64,000 bases of DNA from Sipunculus nudus. Taxonomy: Eukaryota; Annelida; Sipuncula; Golfingiida; Sipunculidae. The notes under the pieces are model-generated. The model made no database searches and was not told where the DNA came from. It saw only the letters and a program-made list of their open reading frames with translations. Within the stretch, counting starts at the first letter, position 1; the number at the start of each line of letters is the position of its first letter. Shown here in pieces: positions 35,079 through 49,137 of the stretch. Location: contig CM049306.1 of assembly GCA_026874595.1 (NCBI GenBank), positions 4,666,019-4,730,018 on the forward strand, read 5' to 3'. Both the position numbers and the translations under genes were made by a program.

Positions 35079-38000
35079 TCAGAAATACCCATTCTGACCC
35101 TGAAACCATAAAGCTGACCAGCTGCTCCCACTGCCAGAAATACCCATTATGACCCTGGTACCAAAAAGCTGACCAGCTGCTCCCACTGCCAGAAAATACA
35201 TCCTGACCCTGGTACCAGAAAGCTGACCAGCTGCTCCCACTGCCATAAATAACAATCCTGACCCTGATACCAGAAAGCTTACCAGCTGCTCCCACAGCCA
35301 AAAATAACCATCCTGACCCTGATACCAAAAAGCTGACCAGCTGCTCCCACTGCCAGAAATAACCATCCTGACCCTTAATACCAAAAAGCTGACCAGCTGC
35401 TCCCACTGTCAGAAATAACCATCCTGACCCTGATACCAGAAAGCTGACCAGCTGCTCCCACTGCCAGAAATAACCATCCTGACCCTGATACCAGAAAGCT
35501 GACCAGCTGCTCCCACTGTCAGAAATAACCATCCTGACCCTTAATACCAGAAAGCTGACCAGCTGCTCCCACTGTCAGAAATAACCATCCTGACCCTGAT
35601 ACCAGAAAGCTGACCAGCTGCTCCCACTGTCAGAAATAACCATCTTGACCCTGATACCAGAAAGCTGACCAGCTGCTCCCACTGTCAGAAATAACCATCC
35701 TGACCCTTAATACCAGAAAGCTGACCAGCTGCTCCCACTGTCAGAAATAACAATCCTGACCCTGATACCAGAAAGCTGACCAGCTGCTCCCACTGTCAGA
35801 AATAACCATCCTGACCTTTAATACCAGAAAGCTGACCAGCTGCTCCCACTGTCAGAAATAACAATCCTGACCCTGATACCAGAAAGCTGACCAGCTGCTC
35901 CCACTGCCAGAAATAACCATCCTGTACCTTAATACCAGAAAGCTGACCAGCTGCTCCCACTGCCAGAAATAACCATCCTGACCCTGATACCAGAAAGCTG
36001 ACCAGCTGCTCCCACTGTCAGAAATAACCATCCTGACCCTTAATACCAGAAAGCTGACCAGCTGCTCCCACTGTCAGAAATAACCATCCTGACCCTGATA
36101 CCAGAAAGCTGACCAGCTGCTCCCACTGTCAGAAATAACCATCCTGACCCTTAATACCAGAAAGCTGACCAGCTGCTCCCACTGTCAGAAATAACCATCC
36201 TGACCCTGATACCAGAAAGCTAACCAGCTGCTCCCACTGTCAGAAATAACCATCCTGACCCTTAATACCAGAAAGCTGACCAGCTGCTCCCACTGTCAGA
36301 AATAACCATCCTGACCCTAAATACCAGAAAGCTGACCAGCTGCTCCCACTGTCAGAAATAACCATCCTGACCCTTAATACCAGAAAGCTGACCAGCTGCT
36401 CCCACTGTCAGAAATAACCATCCTGACCCTTAATACCAGAAAGCTGACCAGCTGCTCCCACTGCCAGAAATACCCATTCTGACCTTGAAACCATAAAGCT
36501 GACCAGCTGCTCCCACTGCCAGAAAATACCCATTCTAACCCTGGTACCAAACAGCTGACAGCTGCTCCCACTGCCAGAAATAACCATCCTGACCTTGATA
36601 CCAGAAAGCTGACCAGCTGCTCCCATTGTCAGAAAATACATCCTGACCCTGATACCAGAAAGATGACCAGCTGCCCCTACTGCCAGAAATAACCATCCTG
36701 ACCCTTAATATACAGAAAGCTGACCAGCTGCTCCCACTGTCAGAAATACCCATTCTGACCTTGAAACCATAAAGCTGACCAGCTGCTCCCACTGCCAGAA
36801 AATACCCATTCTAACCCTGGTACCAAACAGCTGACAGCTGCTCCCACTGCCAGAAATAACCATCCTGACCTTGATACCAGAAAGCTGACCAGCTGCTCCC
36901 ACTGTCAGAAATAACCATCCTGACCCTGATACCAGAAAGCTGACCAGCTGCTCCCACTGTCAGAAATAACCATCCTGACCCTTAATACCAGAAAGCTGAC
37001 CAGCTGCTCCCACTGTCAGAAATAACCATCCTGACCCTTAATACCAGAAAGCTGACCAGCTTCTCCCACTGTCAGAAATAACCATCCTGACCCTTAATAC
37101 CAGAAAGCTGACCAGCTGCTCCCACTGTCAGAAATAACCATCCTGACCCTTAATACCAGAAAGCTGACCAGCTGCTCCCACTGTCAGAAATAACCATCCT
37201 GACCCTTAATACCAGAAAGCTGACCAGCTGCTCCCACTGTCAGAAATAACCATCCTGACCCTTAATACCAGAAAGCTGACCAGCTGCTCCCACTGTCAGA
37301 AATAACCATCCTGACCCTTAATACCAGAAAGCTGACCAGCTGCTCCCACTGTCAGAAATAACCATCCTGACCCTTAATACCAGAAAGCTGACCAGATGCT
37401 CCCACTGTCAGAAATAACAATCCTGACCCTGATACCAGAAAGCTGACCAGCTGCTCCCACTGTCAGAAATAACCATCCTGACCCTGATACCAGAAAGCTG
37501 ACCAGCTGCTCCCACTGTCAGAAATAACCATCCTGACCCTTAATACCAGAAAGCTGACCAGCTGCTCCCACTGTCAGAAATAACCATCCTGACCCTGATA
37601 CCAGAAAGCTGACCAGCTGCTCCCACTGTCAGAAATAACCATCCTGACCCTTAATACCAGAAAGCTGACCAGCTGCTCCCACTGTCAGAAATAACAATCC
37701 TGACCCTGATACCAGAAAGCTGACCAGCTGCTCCCACTGCCAGAAATAACCATCCTGACCCTTAATACCAGAAAGCTGACCAGCTGCTCCCACTGTCAGA
37801 AATAACCATCCTGACCCTTAATACCAGAAAGCTGACCAGCTGCTCCCACTGCCAGAAATACCCATTCTGACCTTGAAACCATAAAGCTGACCAGCTGCTC
37901 CCACTGCCAGAAAATACCCATTCTAACCCTGGTACCAAACAGCTGACAGCTGCTCCCACTGCCAGAAATAACCATCCTGACCTTGATACCAGAAAGCTGA

Positions 38001-41000
38001 CCAGCTGCTCCCACTGTCAGAAAATACATCCTGACCCTGATACCAGAAAGCTGACCAGCTGCCCCTACTGCCAGAAATAACCATCCTGACCCTTAATATA
38101 CAGAAAGCTGACCAGCTGCTCCCACTGTCAGAAATACCCATTCTGACCTTGAAACCATAAAGCTGACCAGCTGCTCCCACTGCCAGAAAATACCCATTCT
38201 AACCCTGGTACCAAACAGCTGACAGCTGCTCCCACTGCCAGAAGTAACCATCCTGACCTTGATACCAGAAAGCTGACCAGCTGCTCCCACTGTCAGAAAA
38301 TACATCCTGACCCTGATACCAGAAAGCTGACCAGCTGCCCCTACTGCCAGAAATAACCATCCTGACCCTTTATATACAGAAAGCTGACCAGCTGCTCCCA
38401 CTGTCAGAAATACCCATTCTGACCCTGAAACCATAAAGCTGACCAGCTGCTCCCACTGCCAGAAATACCCATTATGACCCTGGTACCAGAAAGCTGACCA
38501 GCTGCTCCCACTGTCAGAAATAACCATCCTGACCCTTAATACCAGAAAAATGACCAGCTGCTCCCACTGTCAGAAATAACCATCCTGACCCTTAATACCA
38601 GAAAGCTGACCAGCTGCTCCCACTGTCAGAAATAACCATCCTGACCCTTAATACCAGAAAGCTGACCAGCTGCTCCCACTGTCAGAAATAACCATCCTGA
38701 CCCTTAATACCAGAAAGCTGACCAGCTGCTCCCACTGTCAGAAATAACCATCCTGACCCTTAATACCAGAAAGCTGACCAGCTGCTCCCACTGTCAGAAA
38801 TAACCATCCTGACCCTTAATACCAGAAAGCTGACCAGCTGCTCCCACTGTCAGAAATAACCATCCTGACCCTTAATACCAGAAAGCTGACCAGCTGCTCC
38901 CACTGTCAGAAATAACCATCCTGACCCTTAATACCAGAAAGCTGACCAGCTGCTCCCACTGTCAGAAATAACCATCCTGACCCTTAATACCAGAAAGCTG
39001 ACCAGCTGCTCCCACTGTCAGAAATAACCATCCTGACCCTTAATACCAGAAAGCTGACCAGCTGCTCCCACTGTCAGAAATAACAATCCTGACCCTGATA
39101 CCAGAAAGCTGACCAGCTGCTCCCACTGTCAGAAATAACCATCCTGACCCTTAATACCAGAAAGCTGACCAGCTGCTCCCACTGTCAGAAATAACAATCC
39201 TGACCCTGATACCAGAAAGCTGACCAGCTGCTCCCACTGCCAGAAATAACCATCCTGACCCTGATACCAGAAAGCTGACCAGCTGCTCCCACTGTCAGAA
39301 ATAACCATCCTGACCCTTAATACCAGAAAGCTGACCAGCTGCTCCCACTGCCAGAAATACCCATCCTGACCCTGATACCAGAAAGCTGACCAGCTGCTCC
39401 CACTGTCAGAAATAACCATCCTGACCCTTAATACCAGAAAGCTGACCAGCTGCTCCCACTGCCAGAAATAACCATCCTGACCCTGATACCATAAAGCTGA
39501 CCAGCTGCTCCCACTGTCAGAAATAACCATCCTGACCCTTAATACCAGAAAGCTGACCAGCTGCTCCCACTGCCAGAAATACCCATTCTGACCTTGAAAC
39601 CATGAAGCTGACCAGCTGCTCCCACTGCCAGAAAATACCCATTCTAATCCTGGTACCAAACAGCTGACAGCTGCTCCCACTGCCAGAAATAACCATCCTG
39701 ACCCTGATACCAGAAAGCTGACCAGCTGCTCCCACTGTCAGAAATAACCATCCTGACCCTTAATACCAGAAAGCTGACCAGCTGCTCCCACTGTCAGAAA
39801 TAACCATCCTGACCCTGATACCAGAAAGCTGACCAGCTGCTCCCACTGTCAGAAATAACCATCCTGACCCTTAATACCAGAAAGCTGACCAGCTGCTCCC
39901 ACTGTCAGAAATAACCATCCTGACCCTGATACCAGAAAGCTGACCAGCTGCTCCCACTGTCAGAAATAACCATCCTGACCCTTAATACCAGAAAGCTGAC
40001 CAGCTGCTCCCACTGTCAGAAATAACCATCCTGACCCTTAATACCAGAAAGCTGACCAGCTGCTCCCACTGTCAGAAATAACCATCCTGACCCTTAATAC
40101 CAGAAAGCTGACCAGCTGCTCCCACTGTCAGAAATAACCATCCTGACCCTTAATACCAGAAAGCTGACCAGCTGCTCCCACTGCCAGAAATACCCATTCT
40201 GACCTTGAAACCATAAAGCTGACCAGCTGCTCCCACTGCCAGAAAATACCCATTCTAACCCTGGTACCAAACAGCTGACAGCTGCTCCCACTGCCAGAAA
40301 TAACCATCCTGACCTTGATACCAGAAAGCTGACCAGCTGCTCCCATTGTCAGAAAATACATCCTGACCCTGATACCAGAAAGATGACCAGCTGCCCCTAC
40401 TGCCAGAAATAACCATCCTGACCCTTAATATACAGAAAGCTGACCAGCTGCTCCCACTGTCAGAAATACCCATTCTGACCTTGAAACCATAAAGCTGACC
40501 AGCTGCTCCCACTGCCAGAAAATACCCATTCTAACCCTGGTACCAAACAGCTGACAGCTGCTCCCACTGCCAGAAATAACCATCCTGACCTTGATACCAG
40601 AAAGCTGACCAGCTGCTCCCACTGTCAGAAATAACCATCCTGACCCTGATACCAGAAAGCTGACCAGCTGCTCCCACTGTCAGAAATAACCATCCTGACC
40701 CTTAATACCAGAAAGCTGACCAGCTGCTCCCACTGTCAGAAATAACCATCCTGACCCTTAATACCAGAAAGCTGACCAGCTGCTCCCACTGTCAGAAATA
40801 ACCATCCTGACCCTTAATACCAGAAAGCTGACCAGCTGCTCCCACTGTCAGAAATAACCATCCTGACCCTTAATACCAGAAAGCTGACCAGCTGCTCCCA
40901 CTGTCAGAAATAACCATCCTGACCCTTAATACCAGAAAGCTGACCAGCTGCTCCCACTGTCAGAAATAACCATCCTGACCCTTAATACCAGAAAGCTGAC

Positions 41001-42039
41001 CAGCTGCTCCCACTGTCAGAAATAACCATCCTGACCCTTAATACCAGAAAGCTGACCAGCTGCTCCCACTGTCAGAAATAACCATCCTGACCCTTAATAC
41101 CAGAAAGCTGACCAGATGCTCCCACTGTCAGAAATAACAATCCTGACCCTGATACCAGAAAGCTGACCAGCTGCTCCCACGGTCAGAAATAACCATCCTG
41201 ACCCTGATACCAGAAAGCTGACCAGCTGCTCCCACTGTCAGAAATAACCATCCTGACCCTTAATACCAGAAAGCTGACCAGCTGCTCCCACTGTCAGAAA
41301 TAACAATCCTGACCCTGATACCAGAAAGCTGACCAGCTGCTCCCACTGCCAGAAATAACCATCCTGACCCTTAATACCAGAAAGCTGACCAGCTGCTCCC
41401 ACTGCCAGAAATAACCATCCTGACCCTGATACCAGAAAGCTGACCAGCTGCTCCCACTGCCAGAAATAACCATCCTGACCCTTAATACCAGAAAGCTGAC
41501 CAGCTGCTCCCACTGCCAGGAATAACCATCCTGACCCTGATACCAGAAAGCTGACCAGCTGCTCCCACTGCCAGAAATAACCATCCTGACCCTGATACCA
41601 GAAAGCTGACCAGCTGCTCCCACTGCCAGAAATAACCATCCTGACCCTTAATACCAGAAAGCTGACCAGCTGCTCCCACTGCCAGAAATAACCATCCTGA
41701 CCCTGATACCAGAAAGCTGACCAGCTGCTCCCACTGTCAGAAATAACCATCCTGACCCTTAATACCAGAAAGCTGACCAGCTGCTCCCACTGTCAGAAAT
41801 AACCATCCTGACCCTTAATACCAGAAAGCTGACCAGCTGCTCCCACTGCCAGAAATACCCATTCTGACCTTGAAACCATAAAGCTGACCAGCTGCTCCCA
41901 CTGCCAGAAAATACCCATTCTAACCCTGGTACCAAACAGCTGACAGCTGCTCCCACTGCCAGAAATAACCATCCTGACCTTGATACCAGAAAGCTGACCA
42001 GCTGCTCCCACTGTCAGAAAATACATCCTGACCCTGATA

Positions 42040-45000
42040 CCAGAAAGCTGACCAGCTGCCCCTACTGCCAGAAATAACCATCCTGACCCTTAATATACAG
42101 AAAGCTGACCAGCTGCTCCCACTGTCAGAAATACCCATTCTGACCTTGAAACCATAAAGCTGACCAGCTGCTCCCACTGCCAGAAAATACCCATTCTAAC
42201 CCTGGTACCAAACAGCTGACAGCTGCTCCCACTGCCAGAAATAACCATCCTGACCTTGATACCAGAAAGCTGACCAGCTGCTCCCACTGTCAGAAAATAC
42301 ATCCTGACCCTGATACCAGAAAGCTGACCAGCTGCCCCTACTGCCAGAAATAACCATCCTGACCCTTAATATACAGAAAGCTGACCAGCTGCTCCCACTG
42401 TCAGAAATACCCATTCTGACCCTGAAACCATAAAGCTAACCAGCTGCTCCCACTGCCAGAAATACCCATTATGACCCTGGTACCAAAAAGCTGACCAGCT
42501 GCTCCCACTGCCAGAAAATACATCCTGACCCTGGTACCAGAAAGCTGACCAGCTGCTCCCACTGCCATAAATAACAATCCTGACCCTGATACCAGAAAGC
42601 TTACCAGCTGCTCCCACAGCCAAAAATAACCATCCTGACCCTGATACCAAAAAGCTGACCAGCTGCTCCCACTGCCAGAAATAACCATCCTGACCCTTAA
42701 TACCAAAAAGCTGACCAGCTGCTCCCACTGTCAGAAATAACCATCCTGACCCTGATACCAGAAAGCTGACCAGCTGCTCCCACTGCCAGAAATAACCATC
42801 CTGACCCTGATACCAGAAAGCTGACCAGCTGCTCCCACTGTCAGAAATAACCATCCTGACCCTTAATACCAGAAAGCTGACCAGCTGCTCCCACTGTCAG
42901 AAATAACCATCCTGACCCTGATACCAGAAAGCTGACCAGCTGCTCCCACTGTCAGAAATAACCATCCTGACCCTGATACCAGAAAGCTGACCAGCTGCTC
43001 CCACTGTCAGAAATAACCATCCTGACCCTTAATACCAGAAAGCTGACCAGCTGCTCCCACTGTCAGAAATAACCATCCTGACCCTTAATACCAGAAAGCT
43101 GACCAGCTGCTCCCACTGTCAGAAATAACCATCCTGACCCTTAATACCAGAAAGCTGACCAGCTGCTCCCACTGCCAGAAATACCCATTCTGACCTTGAA
43201 ACCATAAAGCTGACCAGCTGCTCCCACTGCCAGAAAATACCCATTCTAACCCTGGTACCAAACAGCTGACAGCTGCTCCCACTGCCAGAAATAACCATCC
43301 TGACCTTGATACCAGAAAGCTGACCAGCTGCTCCCACTGTCAGAAAATACATCCTGACCCTGATACCAGAAAGCTGACCAGCTGCCCCTACTGCCAGAAA
43401 TAACCATCCTGACCCTTAATATACAGAAAGCTGACCAGCTGCTCCCACTGTCAGAAATACCCATTCTGACCTTGAAACCATAAAGCTGACCAGCTGCTCC
43501 CACTGCCAGAAAATACCCATTCTAACCCTGGTACCAAACAGCTGACAGCTGCTCCCACTGCCAGAAATAACCATCCTGACCTTGATACCAGAAAGCTGAC
43601 CAGCTGCTCCCACTGTCAGAAAATACATCCTGACCCTGATACCAGAAAGCTGACCAGCTGCCCCTACTGCCAGAAATAACCATCCTGACCCTTAATATAC
43701 AGAAAGCTGACCAGCTGCTCCCACTGTCAGAAATACCCATTCTGACCCTGAAACCATAAAGCTAACCAGCTGCTCCCACTGCCAGAAATACCCATTATGA
43801 CCCTGGTACCAAAAAGCTGACCAGCTGCTCCCACTGCCAGAAAATACATCCTGACCCTGGTACCAGAAAGCTGACCAGCTGCTCCCACTGCCATAAATAA
43901 CAATCCTGACCCTGATACCAGAAAGCTTACCAGCTGCTCCCACAGCCAAAAATAACCATCCTGACCCTGATACCAAAAAGCTGACCAGCTGCTCCCACTG
44001 CCAGAAATAACCATCCTGACCCTTAATACCAAAAAGCTGACCAGCTGCTCCCACTGTCAGAAATAACCATCCTGACCCTGATACCAGAAAGCTGACCAGC
44101 TGCTCCCACTGCCAGAAATAACCATCCTGACCCTGATACCAGAAAGCTGACCAGCTGCTCCCACTGTCAGAAATAACCATCCTGACCCTTAATACCAGAA
44201 AGCTGACCAGCTGCTCCCACTGTCAGAAATAACCATCCTGACCCTGATACCAGAAAGCTGACCAGCTGCTCCCACTGTCAGAAATAACCATCCTGACCCT
44301 GATACCAGAAAGCTGACCAGCTGCTCCCACTGTCAGAAATAACCATCCTGACCCTTAATACCAGAAAGCTGACCAGCTGCTCCCACTGTCAGAAATAACA
44401 ATCCTGACCCTGATACCAGAAAGCTGACCAGCTGCTCCCACTGTCAGAAATAACCATCCTGACCCTTAATACCAGAAAGCTGACCAGCTGCTCCCACTGT
44501 CAGAAATAACAATCCTGACCCTGATACCAGAAAGCTGACCAGCTGCTCCCACTGCCAGAAATAACCATCCTGACCTTGATACCAGAAAGCTGACCAGCTG
44601 CTCCCACTGTCAGAAAATACATCCTGACCCTGATACCAGAAAGCTGACCGGCTGCCCCTACTGCCAGAAATAACCATCCTGACCCTTAATATACAGAAAG
44701 CTGACCAGCTGCTCCCACTGTCAGAAATACCCATTCTGACCTTGAAACCATAAAGCTGACCAGCTGCTCCCACTGCCAGAAAATACCCATTCTAACCCTG
44801 GTACCAAACAGCTGACAGCTGCTCCCACTGCCAGAAATAACCATCCTGACCTTGATACCAGAAAGCTGACCAGCTGCTCCCACTGTCAGAAAATACATCC
44901 TGACCCTGATACCAGAAAGCTGACCAGCTGCCCCTACTGCCAGAAATAACCATCCTGACCCTTAATATACAGAAAGCTGACCAGCTGCTCCCACTGTCAG

Positions 45001-45300
45001 AAATACCCATTCTGACCCTGAAACCATAAAGCTAACCAGCTGCTCCCACTGCCAGAAATACCCATTATGACCCTGGTACCAAAAAGCTGACCAGCTGCTC
45101 CCACTGCCAGAAAATACATCCTGACCCTGGTACCAGAAAGCTGACCAGCTGCTCCCACTGCCATAAATAACAATCCTGACCCTGATACCAGAAAGCTTAC
45201 CAGCTGCTCCCACAGCCAAAAATAACCATCCTGACCCTGATACCAAAAAGCTGACCAGCTGCTCCCACTGCCAGAAATAACCATCCTGACCCTTAATACC
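42040..45300. repeat. Recent tandem triplication of a ~1.3-kb block within the large array
   Basis: Equivalent positions recur at 42366, 43692 and 44962, offsets of 1326 and 1270 bp (the difference is one monomer). All three share private variants such as AAGCTAACCAGC (42433, 43760, 45030), absent from the otherwise similar blocks at 35044 and 46843. Confidence 0.8.
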
Positions 45301-47246
45301 AAAAAGCTGACCAGCTGCTCCCACTGTCAGAAATAACCATCCTGACCCTGATACCAGAAAGCTGACCAGCTGCTCCCACTGCCAGAAATAACCATCCTGA
45401 CCCTGATACCAGAAAGCTGACCAGCTGCTCCCACTGTCAGAAATAACCATCCTGACCCTTAATACCAGAAAGCTGACCAGCTGCTCCCACTGTCAGAAAT
45501 AACCATCCTGACCCTGATACCAGAAAGCTGACCAGCTGCTCCCACTGTCAGAAATAACCATCCTGACCCTGATACCAGAAAGCTGACCAGCTGCTCCCAC
45601 TGTCAGAAATAACCATCCTGACCCTTAATACCAGAAAGCTGACCAGCTGCTCCCACTGTCAGAAATAACCATCCTGACCCTGATACCAGAAAGCTGACCA
45701 GCTGCTCCCACTGTCAGAAATAACCATCCTGACCCTTAATACCAGAAAGCTGACCAGCTGCTCCCACTGTCAGAAATAACAATCCTGACCCTGATACCAG
45801 AAAGCTGACCAGCTGCTCCCACTGCCAGAAATAACCATCCTGTACCTTAATACCAGAAAGCTGACCAGCTGCTCCCACTGCCAGAAATAACCATCCTGAC
45901 CCTGATACCAGAAAGCTGACCAGCTGCTCCCACTGTCAGAAATAACCATCCTGACCCTTAATACCAGAAAGCTGACCAGCTGCTCCCACTGTCAGAAATA
46001 ACCATCCTGACCCTGATACCAGAAAGCTGACCAGCTGCTCCCACTGTCAGAAATAACCATCCTGACCCTTAATACCAGAAAGCTGACCAGCTGCTCCCAC
46101 TGTCAGAAATAACCATCCTGACCCTGATACCAGAAAGCTGACCAGCTGCTCCCACTGTCAGAAATAACCATCCTGACCCTTAATACCAGAAAGCTGACCA
46201 GCTGCTCCCACTGTCAGAAATAACCATCCTGACCCTTAATACCAGAAAGCTGACCAGCTGCTCCCACTGTCAGAAATAACCATCCTGACCCTTAATACCA
46301 GAAAGCTGACCAGCTGCTCCCACTGCCAGAAATACCCATTCTGACCTTGAAACCATAAAGCTGACCAGCTGCTCCCACTGCCAGAAAATACCCATTCTAA
46401 CCCTGGTACCAAACAGCTGACAGCTGCTCCCACTGCCAGAAATAACCATCCTGACCTTGATACCAGAAAGCTGACCAGCTGCTCCCATTGTCAGAAAATA
46501 CATCCTGACCCTGATACCAGAAAGATGACCAGCTGCCCCTACTGCCAGAAATAACCATCCTGACCCTTAATATACAGAAAGCTGACCAGCTGCTCCCACT
46601 GTCAGAAATACCCATTCTGACCTTGAAACCATAAAGCTGACCAGCTGCTCCCACTGCCAGAAAATACCCATTCTAACCCTGGTACCAAACAGCTGACAGC
46701 TGCTCCCACTGCCAGAAATAACCATCCTGACCTTGATACCAGAAAGCTGACCAGCTGCTCCCACTGTCAGAAAATACATCCTGACCCTGATACCAGAAAG
46801 CTGACCAGCTGCCCCTACTGCCAGAAATAACCATCCTGACCCTTAATATACAGAAAGCTGACCAGCTGCTCCCACTGTCAGAAATACCCATTCTGACCCT
46901 GAAACCATAAAGCTGACCAGCTGCTCCCACTGCCAGAAATACCCATTATGACCCTGGTACCAAAAAGCTGACCAGCTGCTCCCACTGCCAGAAAATACAT
47001 CCTGACCCTGGTACCAGAAAGCTGACCAGCTGCTCCCACTGCCATAAATAACAATCCTGACCCTGATACCAGAAAGCTTACCAGCTGCTCCCACAGCCAA
47101 AAATAACCATCCTGACCCTGATACCAAAAAGCTGACCAGCTGCTCCCACTGCCAGAAATAACCATCCTGACCCTTAATACCAAAAAGCTGACCAGCTGCT
47201 CCCACTGCCAGAAATAACCATCCTGTCTCTGATATTAGAAAGCTGA

Positions 47247-49137
47247 ATTGTCCATTCATCTCTTAATTTACTTTATAAGATCTGTATCTAGGACTGACAC
47301 TGTGTGATGCCAATCCATAATAAAAAGGTAGTTCAGTAAAGAGGAATCTTACTCAAGAAATCAGTCTTACTCAAGGAATCTAGTGACTCTGGTCATTCAG
47401 TGCTTGGCTTAATCACAATTAAAGTTCTGTCTTACTCACAGGAATCTGAGTTTTATTACCAGTACATCACATAACAAAAGTAGCCGCTCAATTTTCACTC
47501 ACAGACATTCTTTTTGTGAAGCTTAAAATTAACCCAGTTAAATGTAAATGAATTTTCATAAATGAGAAGATGTATTAGTTTTCTGAAATATGTAGATAGT
47601 TTAAACATTACCATGCAAAGAGTAGGTATCCATGTTTCTGAAATCCACGTCAAAATCTAACTTCAAAATCTGTGACATTCACAAACAGTATCATGTAAAC
47701 GTAATTACATGAGCCACGAGTTCAGACATGCAATAAATTCTGAACTCACTTGGTAATTCAGTCCTTTGGGTAAGACAGATTTGAATCAGTTACCTTATAA
47801 TCTGCCAGAATACATGTTTTGGCTGAGCCTTTTGTAAGCCACTTTATCTGCTGTAGTGACATTTTCCACTTGTTCTGAGATTGGATTAACAGGTGAGGTA
47901 TTCCACACATTCAGTCACATTACCATTATTGTCTGGCATGGATAGAGTCAGCCAATGGTCCAGAGGCCAATTAAGTAGATCCACTGTCAACCAAATAAAC
48001 CAGCACATCAAGGAAAAAATGTTTTCACTTTTATTATATTGCTCTTACACAATAAAAAGTTAAAAGATTTAATATCATTTTCTCAACAGAAGAACTTGAA
48101 TTATTTATAAGCTTATATGAAAACCAGAATCTCATGAATGATAGCAACTGAAAACATGTTTTCATGAGATTGTCAGGAGAACCATTTATTTCTATATTCC
48201 TAAAATCTACTTATAAATTCAAATTTTAACACAAAATGGCCAGTATAGTAGTTCTTCAAGCCTTACAAATATTTGTATACTTTTTCTTTTTCCCTGCCAA
48301 TTCCACACAACCAACCAGTACACATTGCCATATCAAAAATGTGCTCAACAAGAAACCACATTTTAAAATTTTTTTCCTACATTTCTTAAACCTGTTCTTT
48401 ATATTTCTTTGTGTTATATAAAAGACGATCAGTTTACTTCTGTACCTAATATAAGTAAATCCATTCAGTTTGATTCAAATGTTATTAATTCTGGTCTACT
48501 TCTCCTGAAAAAAAATCACAGAAGGACATCTCTAACTGTAAGAGTCCAATAAAACCTGTGGGATAAGATCACCCAGGGGACTGGCCAACAGTGGTCTAAC
48601 TTCACAGGGGGTCTGTTTAATGGTCAGTAATAACTGATGTCACTCTTTACAGTTCACCCATGGGTTGTTGCAATAGACAGGTGGTCTTTTTCAACAGGTG
48701 GTCTTTCAGACAGGTTTCACTTTATTTGTTTCTGCTAATGAAATGAAGCCAACCTAAGGAGAACAGGGCAGAATCACCTCACAAGTCAGTATTGACAGAT
48801 ATCCACAGAATCCACTACTTATTTCCATCCCTCCAGTGTTCATTGCAAGGTGCTGGTTTTATACCCACTTTCAATCAAATATATTATTCTCTTAATATGC
48901 CACATGTTATGCCATCTCCCTGATGGTTCCTGTATCAGGTTCATGTTATCTATGTCATAATGCTAAGCTTGATGGTGGTGAGAGTGTCTGCTGTTAATAA
49001 TGTATTAGTTCAGAAATAGCTGTGAATAAGACAAGTGACTGATAAGTAGTGCCTCTAGCTGATGAGCACAATCTGTGACATTGAGGCCTAACAGTGACTG
49101 AGAAAATTTTAAAATTATAAAATATACAGAGGTCATA
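47247..49137. other. Non-coding stretch, nothing recognised
   Basis: AT-rich. Short degenerate repeats of TCTTACTCA and GGAATCT around 47345-47450. No exon with paired splice signals. Confidence 0.45.

Larger units (their letters stand above)
28350..47246. repeat. 18.9-kb minisatellite/satellite array of 55/56-bp monomers with higher-order repeats
   Basis: About 340 head-to-tail monomers. The common unit is AGCTGACCAGCTGCTCCCAC, TGTCAGAAATAACCATCC, TGACCCTTAATACCAGAA (56 bp); the variant CCCTGATACC is 55 bp. From 30370 on, a set of divergent monomers appears (ATACCCATTCTGACCTTGAAA, AAATACCCATTCTAACCCTGG, AAAATACATCC, GCCCCTACTGCC, TTAATATACAG). Five of these in fixed order form a 276-bp higher-order unit, present in tandem at 34527-35078 and at other places. 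Larger duplicated blocks overlie this. Each monomer carries CAGCTG (E-box/PvuII) and the inverted repeat AGCTG-AC-CAGCT. Minus-strand frames of up to 220 codons arise only where 55- and 56-bp monomers alternate suitably; they are not genes. Confidence 0.97.

Noticed and set aside
28388-47259. Dozens of minus-strand open frames with a GQLSG/GYFWQWEQLV repeat
   Set aside because: They follow the 55/56-bp monomers in several frames, appear and vanish with monomer-length changes, and recur identically in duplicated blocks. No start, splice or domain signal. They are by-products of a stop-poor satellite.
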